Source of the DNA: an uncultured Aquimarina sp.
GTDB lineage: Bacteria; Bacteroidota; Bacteroidia; Flavobacteriales; Flavobacteriaceae
Direction: 5' to 3'
Assembly (NCBI GenBank): GCA_947499005.1
Contig: CANMML010000003.1
Location: 124,001-188,000, forward strand
Length of the DNA: 64,000 nt
Part shown: positions 54,623 through 63,330 of the stretch, piece after piece
How positions within the stretch are numbered: position 1 is the first letter of the stretch
Layout: every line of letters starts with the position of its first letter
The notes under the pieces: model-generated
The model's database searches: none
The model's input: only the letters and a program-made list of their open reading frames with translations
Told to the model about the DNA's origin: nothing
Made by a program: the position numbers and the translations under genes

Positions 54623-55951
54623 CTAGGAAGTTTTTAGTTGATATTTTTTTCTGAAATAGCCTATCATACCCAAACAACGAAAAAGCAACCAAATAGCCAA
54701 AGCGATCCATACCCCAATTAATTTTAGATCGAAATATTGAGTTATATATAGTGAGGGTATAAACCCAACGAATGTAGCTGTCAACAATAGATTACGAAGA
54801 AATTTCATTTCCCCTAATCCTTTAAAAATTCCATCCATAATAAACGCGATCGAATTTAATGGCTGTACGGCAATAACCATAAAGAAAACCCCATAAAACG
54901 GAACTAGTACTTGGGCTTCTTGGGTGAAAATGCGTCCAATGGGATAATAAAAAATACTACCAAGAATTACTAATAATACACCTATAGCAAGTCCGTAAAG
55001 GCTTAATTTTTTTACCAGTATGTTAAGTTGTTTAAAATCTTTGGCACCATACAATCGACCTCCAAAGATTTTTCCTGCGGCAGCATAACCATCAATAAAA
55101 AAGGCAGAAAACAACCAAATATTCCAGGCAATGGTGTGTGCAGCCATAAATTCTTCGCCTATTTTAGTAGCTGTTCTTCCGGCCAGTGCTATGGCGATAT
55201 TTAACGACACAGCCCTAATGATTAAGTTGAGTGTCATTCCTATGATGCGTTCCATTTCAGGATGAATCTCGGTAGATAGTTTTAATGAGATATCTGTTTT
55301 CTTAAGGAGGAAGTACAAGATCAATACAGCCATAGAAATTTGAGCAATAAGGCTCGCCCAAGCAGCACCTTCGATGTGCATTGCTGGGATGTACCCATCG
55401 ATACCGTACACGAGTATGATATCCAAAACAATGTTTAGCGCTGCTCCTATAATGGATACGATCATAGGCCAAAAGGTGTTTTGTAGACCACTAAAAACAC
55501 CAATGAGAGAAAATAAAAATAAGCTAAAGGGAAACCCCCAAATTCGAATTTTGAAATATTGTAAGCAATACTCTAATGTTTGTCCCTCGGCTTTAAAAAT
55601 GATTCTAAAAATAGGTTCGGCCAATAGAAAAGTAACTATAGACATAAAAAGGCTAATTCCAATGTTGAGAGCAATAGCCTGAGCAGGCATGGTCTTTATT
55701 TCATCTATTTTTCCAGCTCCTAAGTACTGAGAAATTACAGAAGAAATAACACTTCGGGTTTGTCCAAAAATCCAAATTAAAGATGATAGTACAATTCCAA
55801 CCAAACCGACAGCAGCTAAGGCTTCTTTAGTGTCATGTGGAATATTCCCCACAATCGCAGTATCTGTAGCCGACAAAATAGGCTCGACAATACCTGCAAT
55901 GATTGCAGGAATAGCTATTTTATTGATCGATTTGAATGAGGTAAGTTCCAT
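54623..55951 (-). CDS. MATE family efflux transporter
   Basis: 442 residues, about twelve membrane spans. Ion-coupled exporter of the DinF/MatE type. Internal two-fold repeat with SATDTAIVGNI and LIWIFGQTRSVISSVISQYLGAG near the N-terminus and a second half at about 225-440. Substrate unknown (drugs or organic cations in the family). Single gene, divergent from the cysteine-dioxygenase-like gene. Confidence 0.88.
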   Translation of the reverse strand: MELTSFKSINKIAIPAIIAGIVEPILSATDTAIVGNIPHDTKEALAAVGLVGIVLSSLIWIFGQTRSVISSVISQYLGAGKIDEIKTMPAQAIALNIGISLFMSIVTFLLAEPIFRIIFKAEGQTLEYCLQYFKIRIWGFPFSLFLFSLIGVFSGLQNTFWPMIVSIIGAALNIVLDIILVYGIDGYIPAMHIEGAAWASLIAQISMAVLILYFLLKKTDISLKLSTEIHPEMERIIGMTLNLIIRAVSLNIAIALAGRTATKIGEEFMAAHTIAWNIWLFSAFFIDGYAAAGKIFGGRLYGAKDFKQLNILVKKLSLYGLAIGVLLVILGSIFYYPIGRIFTQEAQVLVPFYGVFFMVIAVQPLNSIAFIMDGIFKGLGEMKFLRNLLLTATFVGFIPSLYITQYFDLKLIGVWIALAIWLLFRCLGMIGYFRKKYQLKTS

Positions 55952-56135
55952 AACGTTACTTTTCTAAGGTAAAAGTATAGAGAAGTGCCTTGGGATATTG
56001 TTAGATTATTGACGGATTACGATGGTCAATGTCGAGGGGTCAATTTATACTAATTCTATATTGTTAAATATTTAGATAAAATATTGATGAAAAAACTATT
56101 TTAGAATTTATTAAACCAATCTTAATCAGGAATTT

Positions 56136-57500
56136 ATGTCACACCACGATAGTATTCAGAATCATCAACCTACAAAAGTTAGTTTACGAACTGCACCTAA
56201 TTTTGCATTAAAAGATTTAGTTGGAAATAATATTCCTGTACCATTGTCAAATGAGTTATTGATCACGGGGCAAGGAACTATTGTTTTTGAAATTCCAGAA
56301 ACGAGCAAAAAAATAAAAGAAGCTAGTGTCCTGTTTGAAACAGAAGAGGGATCAAGAATTAAGTTTAGCATAAAAGAAGAAGGTGCTAACTTCATGTACA
56401 GTGAAAAAAACGAGACATCATGGAAGTCTTTAGATTTGGTGAATAAAGGTCACGAAGTCATTACCGCAGTAGATCATTATAATCAAGGGATCGATACAAA
56501 TAAAGATTGCAGATATTGGATTAGTATCGATAGTTTAAATAAAAGATTGCGCTATGGTAAAGGAGAAATGAGGATTTCTACACTTTTGTTAGATTATCAA
56601 TACGATATCCCATTAGATCTATTCAATAGGGAAGAACAAGAAGACAAGCAAAAATATCAGTTTATTAACGAGTTAAAGAACTTTACTTTTTCTGAAGGAA
56701 TTCAACCTATTTCTTTATGGAAAGACCCTGTAACGATAGAGCCACCTGTTTTAGTAGTACCTACGGAAAACTATACTATGGGTATGGCTGCTGAAGGCTC
56801 TGCAACTACGCCTAGTAGTTTGTCTAAAGAATGTCAAGTACAGTATGGTAATGTGGCAAGTTTTGAATTAAATACACCCGATTTTCCAGATTTTGAACAA
56901 GCCATTGAATATAGTATTAGAACAGAGGGATGTATTGGGCATAGGATTTTAGAATACAAGAGAAATAATAGCCCGTTCGAATCAGAATCTGAGTCTGAAG
57001 CAGAGTATAAAGAATTATACCTTCGCGTTACTTTAGGAACAGCTCAGGGAGAATCTCCAGGAGTTCCTTATGTGATGGAAATTTGGCCAGTAGGTTGTAA
57101 ATCGCCAGTACACCAGCATGGATATACGCATGCTACAATAAAAGTACTAAGAGGTGCTATTGATGTCGATCTGTACAGAATGTTGCCAGATAAAAATAGT
57201 GTCGATTTTCCATTAAAATCAGCAACTTTTAAGCGCAATGAGATAACATATATTATGCCTGAAGTCAATCAATTTCACATGCTGAAGAATGATTTGGATA
57301 ATAAAGAAACCTGCATCACGATCCAATGTTATTCTTATTCTGAAGATGACGATGTTCACTACAAGAATTTTGATTTTGTGGAAGATGATGAAGTAGGACA
57401 TTTCGATCCAATTTCGGATTACGATTTTCTAGCATTTAAAGAAAAGGTAAAAGAAGAGTGGAATGCTTTCTTGGAAACTAAGTTTTGGATGGAAAAGTAA
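56136..57500 (+). CDS. Cysteine dioxygenase-like cupin with N-terminal beta-sandwich domain
   Basis: 454 residues, against about 200 for cysteine dioxygenase. The C-terminal part (about 290-450) is a CDO-type cupin: PVHQHGYTH (H326, H328) and QFHML (H381) give the three iron-binding His with CDO spacing. The N-terminal ~240 residues are a different beta-rich domain (GQGTIVFEIP, RYWISIDSLNKRLRYGKGEMR) recalling FAM/farnesoic-acid-methyltransferase-like domains. Likely a thiol or other small-molecule dioxygenase with an added binding domain. No signal peptide. Single gene. Confidence 0.7.
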   Translation: MSHHDSIQNHQPTKVSLRTAPNFALKDLVGNNIPVPLSNELLITGQGTIVFEIPETSKKIKEASVLFETEEGSRIKFSIKEEGANFMYSEKNETSWKSLDLVNKGHEVITAVDHYNQGIDTNKDCRYWISIDSLNKRLRYGKGEMRISTLLLDYQYDIPLDLFNREEQEDKQKYQFINELKNFTFSEGIQPISLWKDPVTIEPPVLVVPTENYTMGMAAEGSATTPSSLSKECQVQYGNVASFELNTPDFPDFEQAIEYSIRTEGCIGHRILEYKRNNSPFESESESEAEYKELYLRVTLGTAQGESPGVPYVMEIWPVGCKSPVHQHGYTHATIKVLRGAIDVDLYRMLPDKNSVDFPLKSATFKRNEITYIMPEVNQFHMLKNDLDNKETCITIQCYSYSEDDDVHYKNFDFVEDDEVGHFDPISDYDFLAFKEKVKEEWNAFLETKFWMEK

Positions 57501-57513
57501 GTAATTAAGATAG

Positions 57514-57555
57514 AGCGCAGTTAGTGTTCTAGCTGCGCTTAATGCTTTTACTTTT
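57514..57555 (+). terminator. Terminator of the cysteine dioxygenase-like gene
   Basis: AGCGCAGTTAG (57514-57524) pairs with CTAGCTGCGCT (57529-57539), one G-T pair, followed by a broken T-run. Confidence 0.65.
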
Positions 57556-57582
57556 CTTTAAAAATAAAATCTTAAGTCAGGT

Positions 57583-57750
57583 ATTATACGATTTGCGAAC
57601 AAAAATTTCACATATACCTTGTTTCTTTTTCTACTATTCTTGCGTTAAAAAATAAAACAATAGCAAATGCTATTCTTTGATTTTTCGCCTTAGTCTAGCG
57701 AAAAATAAATCAATCTATTGATACGAAATTCTTATCCGCAAATCGTATTA
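57583..57750. mobile_element. MITE-like palindromic element with ~30-bp inverted ends
   Basis: The left end (57583-57612; ATTATACGATTTGCGAACAA...) is the inverted complement of the right end (57721-57750; ATACGAAATTCTTATCCGCA...) at most positions. Inside, AATAGC/GCTATT and ATTTTTCGC/GCGAAAAAT (around 57679-57708) are perfect smaller palindromes. The end sequence recurs singly at 44963-44990 and 54507-54536. There is no coding capacity. Either a miniature inverted-repeat transposon or a multi-site regulatory structure; it lies between two convergent genes. Target-site duplications were not identified. Confidence 0.55.
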
Positions 57751-57806
57751 TTAAGATAAAATACTAAGATTTTGTCTTCCGCATTAAAACTAATTCTAAG
57801 AACAAA

Positions 57807-59039
57807 TTATTCGAAAGGGTAAGTGTATTTTGCGTCTTTTATTAACATGTAAAAATTGTTATGTTTCGCAGCTAGTTCGTTGGCGACATATGCTTCGCAT
57901 GTACTTTGTAAAACCTCTGATGGTTTTTTGCTTACAATATTCATAATCTGTATTGCTTCGGCAGCTTCGTTAAGTTTACTCATCGCTCTTCGTTTGCCAG
58001 CTAAAGTATCTTGATGATTAAAAAATTTGTTTTCATGAGCTTTAAAGGCATCAACTGCCTTTTTTTTAAATCTGTCATAAGCACTATTATAGCTGCTGTA
58101 GAATGTTGCACTTCTTGTTACCGAGCTAGGTAAAGAAGGCTTTTGACTTTTCCATACTTCCATGATTTTAGAAGGAGGATTGTTTTTGTCATCCTTAAAT
58201 ATAGAATAGACCTTAGCAGCATTGTAAGCGGCTATAATTTTACCATAGGCAGCACCAACAATAGCAGCATTCATTTTATTAGGATCTTCTCCCAGTATTT
58301 TTAAAGAGCTATAAATAAACTTCACCTGTAATCCAATAATAATGGCACCGCCTAAAGCAGTTCCTCCAGCCAGATTATTTGCAAGACTGGTTCCTCCTTT
58401 TAATGCAGCTCCTGTAGATGAATCTTCTACTACATTTTTTTTTCGTTCCATGCCTTTCGGCTTCCCTGGTTTTATTTCTTTTGGAAGAGGCACTTCAACG
58501 ATAGTTGTTTTTTTGGGTTTTGGATCAGGTTTTTTAGGTTGTTTTTTATCAGGGAATGAAATGAATATCGAAGCTCTTCGTTGAGAAGCTAATCCTTTAT
58601 TTCCTTTCTCTTCTCCATGCCCTTTAATGTCAATATTAAAATTAGAAGAAGTTTTACTTAGTTTATCCTGCAAAAAGAAAGCAACTTCTGCAGCTCTTAG
58701 GTAAGCAAGTCCTTTATTACTTTTTTCACTACCGCGATAATCGGCAAATCCTTCAACATAAATCTGTGCTTTATTTCCTAGTAATTCATAACCAAGGTCT
58801 GCGGATACACTGTCTAAGATTTTTTTGTCATTTCCGTCCAGTGAAGTTTCACTTGTTTTGAAAAAGATATCAGCCACAGCACCCATTCCTCCAATAGAAT
58901 CCCTGCGTTTTGATTTTAGTTGGTCGGTGGGTTTTATAAATGTATCATTAGGATTCAAGAAGCTAGTATACGGATCTTCGAAAATACTTCTTTGGTTTGT
59001 ATTCGTACTTTTACTCTTATGCTTTTTTTCGTCACCCAT
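57807..59039 (-). CDS. OmpA-domain protein lacking a signal peptide
   Basis: 410 residues. N-terminus MGDEKKHKSKSTNTNQRS has no signal peptide or lipobox. Residues ~52-165 are an OmpA/MotB peptidoglycan-binding fold (VEGFADYRGS, NKGLAYLRAAEV, SQRRASIFIS). A Pro/Lys-rich linker (about 165-205), a Gly/Ala-rich hydrophobic region (about 210-275) and a helical C-terminus follow. A normally periplasmic domain in a protein without an export signal suggests release by another route (type VI-like, contractile-injection cargo or lysis) or a cytoplasmic role. No partner system is near. Function unknown. Confidence 0.7.
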   Translation of the reverse strand: MGDEKKHKSKSTNTNQRSIFEDPYTSFLNPNDTFIKPTDQLKSKRRDSIGGMGAVADIFFKTSETSLDGNDKKILDSVSADLGYELLGNKAQIYVEGFADYRGSEKSNKGLAYLRAAEVAFFLQDKLSKTSSNFNIDIKGHGEEKGNKGLASQRRASIFISFPDKKQPKKPDPKPKKTTIVEVPLPKEIKPGKPKGMERKKNVVEDSSTGAALKGGTSLANNLAGGTALGGAIIIGLQVKFIYSSLKILGEDPNKMNAAIVGAAYGKIIAAYNAAKVYSIFKDDKNNPPSKIMEVWKSQKPSLPSSVTRSATFYSSYNSAYDRFKKKAVDAFKAHENKFFNHQDTLAGKRRAMSKLNEAAEAIQIMNIVSKKPSEVLQSTCEAYVANELAAKHNNFYMLIKDAKYTYPFE

Positions 59040-59110
59040 TGTTTTTTAAGTTAACAGGTTTATTGTTAAAGTTAACTTTTTTATGGTAATAGGACTTTGG
59101 GTTTTAAAAA

Positions 59111-59953
59111 TTAGGTATTCAAAAAATCAATACACTTATCAGTAACCAATCTTAACGCCTCAGACATCTCATCCTTTCCCCAAGGTTGTTTGGTGTTAAA
59201 AACATGATCGGTTTCTAGAGTGAAAAGTTGAGCTGATGGGTTCCAAGAATGAATCAATTCAGCATTGTTAATCGTCACAGAAGTGTCTTTAGTGCCATGA
59301 ATCAATAGATGGGGTATTTGTAGTTTTCGAGCTGCCTTTTCAATATGTAAAGCCTCTTTATTGGCTTCGTAATCTTCATAAAACTGAATATAATGCGGCA
59401 TTTGTTGACCAGTTCTGCCATTTTTGATACACCAAACGCCCTCTTTTTTCCAGTTTTCGAGTATTTCTCCTTTTGGGAAACTGGTATCATAAGTGCTTAT
59501 AGAAGCCAAGGTAATTAGTTGAGTAACTTTTAGTTCGTGAGCTGCTTTTATGATACTAGCGCCACCCCCACGAGAATGTCCAATTAAAGTCAATTGGTTG
59601 GGGTTAACTTCCGTAGCAAATTTAAAATTGTCAGAAGTAACTTCATCAATTACTGATTGAAGGTCATCTTGCTGTTTCGAAAAATTATCATTTCCGAAAG
59701 CTTCCAAATCTGGAAAATCAATAGGTTGTTCGATGGTACCTCCATTATGCGAAAAATTAAAACCCACTACAAAATATCCTGCTTTAGCAATGCTTTCTAG
59801 CATTAATGGCCAAGCCCCCCAATCTTTATACCCTTTATAACCATGAACAAAAATGACCATTGGTTTTTTGATTTGATTGTCTTCAAAATAAAAATCAGTA
59901 ACAATGGGTTTTCTATGTTGACCGACAAGAGGGATGTGTTTATATGTTTTCAT
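59111..59953 (-). CDS. Alpha/beta hydrolase
   Basis: 280 residues from MKTYKHIPLVGQ; an upstream in-frame ATG at 59980 lies further into the nuclease gene and is less likely. VIFVHGYKGYKDWGAW (oxyanion region), Ser in GHSRGGG (about 145-151), Asp in IHGTKDTSVT and His in DHVF are seen. Dienelactone-hydrolase/acyl-esterase-like, cytoplasmic. Overlaps the 3' end of the nuclease gene by 14 bp, so coupled to it. Confidence 0.85.
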   Translation of the reverse strand: MKTYKHIPLVGQHRKPIVTDFYFEDNQIKKPMVIFVHGYKGYKDWGAWPLMLESIAKAGYFVVGFNFSHNGGTIEQPIDFPDLEAFGNDNFSKQQDDLQSVIDEVTSDNFKFATEVNPNQLTLIGHSRGGGASIIKAAHELKVTQLITLASISTYDTSFPKGEILENWKKEGVWCIKNGRTGQQMPHYIQFYEDYEANKEALHIEKAARKLQIPHLLIHGTKDTSVTINNAELIHSWNPSAQLFTLETDHVFNTKQPWGKDEMSEALRLVTDKCIDFLNT

Positions 59954-62672
59954 CGTTTGAAAAAGGGGTGTTGATGTCAAAAATTTCTGTAACTAAGTTG
60001 CCAAATGCTTCTAAAAAAGATTCGAAAGTATTGGGAGTAATATCAAGATCGACGGTTCTACTTCTAGGAGCATCTTTTGTGCCAAAATACAGCACACCAT
60101 CGTTTAATTTTTTAAAACTGATAATTCCGGCTGTCAGGTGTTCGGTGGGGTGATACATTTTTTGGTACATATAAGCATACATCAATAATTGTAGCGCTTT
60201 GCTATACGATTCTTCCTTATGTAACATCGACCAATCGTAGATTTTTAATTTCCCAGGATCGACTTTTCCTGTCTTATAATCGATTACTCGTAAAGCGCCA
60301 TTAAAACGATCGACGCGATCTACCTTTCCTTTTATCTTTATAGGAATATCCAAAGTCGGAATTTGAATACTGGTACTAAAGTCCCCTTCGATGGCAACGA
60401 TTTGAATTTCATTGCCCTCTTCTATCGTCTTTAATTCTTTCTTTAAAAACTTTTTAAGGTAAGTTTTGGCAACTTCAATTATGATGAAATTGCGACCAGA
60501 GTCGACATTGTTTTTACCATACACCTTGTGAAATTCGTTTGTAACAGCATCGTCGACTTGTGTTAGCATATGTTTGATATCCTCAGCGACAAGAATCTTA
60601 TTAAGAAACGGCTCATAAAATGTTTCCAATACATTATGAATGACCGTTCCTTGTGTATTTGCGGCAGCTTCCTCTTCTACTTCCTCGATTTCTTTTACTC
60701 CTAAAATATAGCGTTCATAAAACTGAATGGGATCTCGTAGATAAGTGGCTAATGCCGAAGGGGATATTCCGTGACTGAAAAGGCCTTTTAATTTTTCAAT
60801 CACAAAGGCATCTTTTGCGATCGAAGTAATCGATGACATGGGTTCAGCAGGAGGAATACTCACCATATTTTTGGTGACATTATGGTTTGGGTGTGGTAAT
60901 AATTCGAGCTGTTGGATAAACCTACTTTTTTCTCCACCATTCATATCATCAACCACAGTATTGTAGATAAGGTGAGCTGTCTTGCAGCGTTGCAATGCTC
61001 GATAGAAGTGATAGGCGAAGATGGCGTCTTTTTCTTTGTAGGTAGGTAAATCCATGCTGACTTTTAGATCATATGGGATAAAGGAAGTTCCTTTTTTTCC
61101 AGCAGGAAGATTTCCTTCATTTACTCCTACAAAAATTACCGTGTCAAAGTCCAAGCAACGCGATTCGAGCACTCCCATAATTTGAAGCCCTTGATGTGGA
61201 TTTCCAATAAAATCAATCTGTTGTTGACTTATTTTTTGGTTGAATAGATCTTCGAAGCTTCGAAGCGTTACAACTTGTCGGTGAGTTTGTAATAGGCTGT
61301 CAATTTCTTCAAGAATATTCGAAATACGTTGACAATACTGCGAATCTTCTTCTTGTTTTATATTTTGAAAAGCAAGTTGCGCTTGTTCAAAAAGAAAAAT
61401 AAGTTTTGAATTAAAATCATTTAGAGAGGTTGTTTTGCAAAAAATAGAAGACAGAATAAGATCTTTTTCGAAAAGAGATACTGGTAAATAAATCCAGTTA
61501 TTTTGAATTATTTTTTCTTTCCAAATGCGGCATTTTTTTACTCCGATAAGGGCTTGAATGATATGATGATCCAAGATGCCATTTACTTCCTTGTAATAAA
61601 AGCCATCCGTGGGTTTCACATTTTTTTGTAATGCGATTAATTGGTGTACCAAGTTGGCTACAGGAATAGTAGCAAAAGGTAATCCCATAGTGATATTTAC
61701 CGCTGTTACATTTGGCGGAATTGAACTTAGCATAGGGAAAAGTAACTCTTCATTAGCCAAAATAACCGCCGTATTATTTAGAGCCTCTTCAGACATTTCA
61801 CTAAGTAACTGCCCCACGTATTTTACCTGCCCAATGTTTTTAGCAATTCCAGTAAGGTATATTGATTTTTCGGCGCTGTATGAATTATGTTCGTCTTTAG
61901 AGAATAACCCTTCTATGTTCCATTGACGTTTATACTTTCTTAAAAAGTGCGAAGCATCATGATATTTCTCGTTCAAGAAATAAGTATCTGCATCCCAAAC
62001 CACAGTTCCTTTATTTTCGTTGATGCAAGTTTTTATAATGTGTTGTTCGGCATTATTCAATGCGTTGAATCCAGCAAAAAAGACATGACGATTTTCCTTT
62101 TTTAGATAAGAATCAATAGCCTTAGCGGCTTCTCGGTATTGTAATCCTTGGAATCCAATGCCCTGTGCTCTTATTAGATCAACAAAAGCTTTATAGTAAT
62201 GTTTTAATTGTTCCCAAAGGTGAATATAGTTTTCTACTAACTCGGTTTTTTCTTCTTGTAAAAACCAATGCTTCTGGTCGTTGATGTAGTACAGATAATT
62301 GAAAAAAGTATCATGATCTACCAGATAACGATCAATTTCATTGAAGTCTTGTAATAAGGTCTGTCCCCAGCTAGAAAAACTCTCAAAATCTTTTTTAGGT
62401 TGCTCTTCGGGAACATTTAAATATGCCTTGTAAAACAACAAAATACTTTCGGTAGGATCGATAGGTTGTAGGCCAGAGAGGTCAATAATAAATTGTTCAA
62501 TATCAATAATCATTGGGAGTAATCCCACATTCGATTTTTGTGAGAGTTGAGCAACCAATTCTTTCTTTAAAAAGCCAACAGCACGCTTACTAGGAAGCAC
62601 CACCGATAGTTGATCAAAATCTTGATGTTCATTAATAATTCTTCTAGCAAGATCTTGGATAAATGTGGGCAT
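59940..62672 (-). CDS. PD-(D/E)XK nuclease, AddB-like
   Basis: 910 residues. The N-terminal half (LSVVLPSKRAVGFLKKEL; TAVILANEELLFPML) resembles the inactive helicase-like module of AddB/RexB. The C-terminal ~250 residues (from SPSALATYLRDPIQFYERYIL, about residue 640) are a RecB/Cas4-type nuclease with Asp and Lys in VIDYKTGKVDP (about 795-805). In AddAB this subunit processes double-strand breaks for recombination; the AddA helicase is not in the window. No Fe-S Cys cluster is evident. Confidence 0.82.
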   Translation of the reverse strand: MPTFIQDLARRIINEHQDFDQLSVVLPSKRAVGFLKKELVAQLSQKSNVGLLPMIIDIEQFIIDLSGLQPIDPTESILLFYKAYLNVPEEQPKKDFESFSSWGQTLLQDFNEIDRYLVDHDTFFNYLYYINDQKHWFLQEEKTELVENYIHLWEQLKHYYKAFVDLIRAQGIGFQGLQYREAAKAIDSYLKKENRHVFFAGFNALNNAEQHIIKTCINENKGTVVWDADTYFLNEKYHDASHFLRKYKRQWNIEGLFSKDEHNSYSAEKSIYLTGIAKNIGQVKYVGQLLSEMSEEALNNTAVILANEELLFPMLSSIPPNVTAVNITMGLPFATIPVANLVHQLIALQKNVKPTDGFYYKEVNGILDHHIIQALIGVKKCRIWKEKIIQNNWIYLPVSLFEKDLILSSIFCKTTSLNDFNSKLIFLFEQAQLAFQNIKQEEDSQYCQRISNILEEIDSLLQTHRQVVTLRSFEDLFNQKISQQQIDFIGNPHQGLQIMGVLESRCLDFDTVIFVGVNEGNLPAGKKGTSFIPYDLKVSMDLPTYKEKDAIFAYHFYRALQRCKTAHLIYNTVVDDMNGGEKSRFIQQLELLPHPNHNVTKNMVSIPPAEPMSSITSIAKDAFVIEKLKGLFSHGISPSALATYLRDPIQFYERYILGVKEIEEVEEEAAANTQGTVIHNVLETFYEPFLNKILVAEDIKHMLTQVDDAVTNEFHKVYGKNNVDSGRNFIIIEVAKTYLKKFLKKELKTIEEGNEIQIVAIEGDFSTSIQIPTLDIPIKIKGKVDRVDRFNGALRVIDYKTGKVDPGKLKIYDWSMLHKEESYSKALQLLMYAYMYQKMYHPTEHLTAGIISFKKLNDGVLYFGTKDAPRSRTVDLDITPNTFESFLEAFGNLVTEIFDINTPFSNDENI

Positions 62673-62828
62673 AGTAATTATGTTGGGCTAAAAAGGGTTT
62701 AAGCAGCTACAAAGTCTATCTGTAAAGCTATTAATAATGATCTAACATATAAAAATCTATTTTCTAAATTCTAATAACGAAGTCGCCTATATTCTATTAT
62801 TGTTATCTTTTCTGAAATTTTTTCCAAA

Positions 62829-63278
62829 TTGAATTTAAAATCTAAAACATATCAAGCTTGTCAAAAGCTATTGAATGAGAAGCGCTCTCAATTAGTTAAA
62901 GCAATCGAGGATGTGCAAAAGTCTTTAGGAAGTGAAAGCAAAAGCACCGCTGGAGATAAGCATGAGACTGGTCGAGCAATGTTGCAGCTGGAAAGGGAAA
63001 AGTTAGGGCAACAGTTAAAGCAGTTACAGCAAATGGAGGCTTTGTTGGCCAAAATTGAGCATACAAAGACTCAAGAAAACGCTGTTTTAGGAAGTTTACT
63101 AGAAACTAATTTAGGAACCTATTATTTAGGAATTTCATTAGGGCAAATAAAAGTAGATGGGAATATCGTATTTGCAGTTTCTTTGCAATCCCCGATAGGA
63201 AAACAATTTTTTGGAAAAAGAAAAAATGACTCTTTTTCTTTTAATGGTAAGACGATAGAAGTGTTAAAGCTTATGTAA
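62829..63278 (+). CDS. GreA/GreB-like transcription elongation factor
   Basis: 149 residues from a TTG start at 62829; no in-frame ATG exists near it, and a near-consensus -7 box (TATCTTTT) lies ~25 bp upstream. The N-terminal coiled coil (about 5-75) has an acidic tip (GDKHETGRAM) as in Gre factors, which rescue stalled RNA polymerase. The C-terminal FKBP-like part has AVSLQSPIGKQFFGK. Shorter than E. coli GreA (158). Such genes are often mislabelled 3-oxoacyl-ACP synthase. Confidence 0.65.
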   Translation: MNLKSKTYQACQKLLNEKRSQLVKAIEDVQKSLGSESKSTAGDKHETGRAMLQLEREKLGQQLKQLQQMEALLAKIEHTKTQENAVLGSLLETNLGTYYLGISLGQIKVDGNIVFAVSLQSPIGKQFFGKRKNDSFSFNGKTIEVLKLM

Positions 63279-63330
63279 CAAATTTGGACACATATAGTTA
63301 GTGTATTGTGTATATTAATATAATTGTGTC

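Noticed and set aside
54555..54626. 24-codon frame (MLESTTLENVADDMNEMRST...)
   Set aside because: Protein-like composition, but its stop overlaps the convergent MATE stop and no promoter or relative is known; may be a gene remnant, not enough to annotate.
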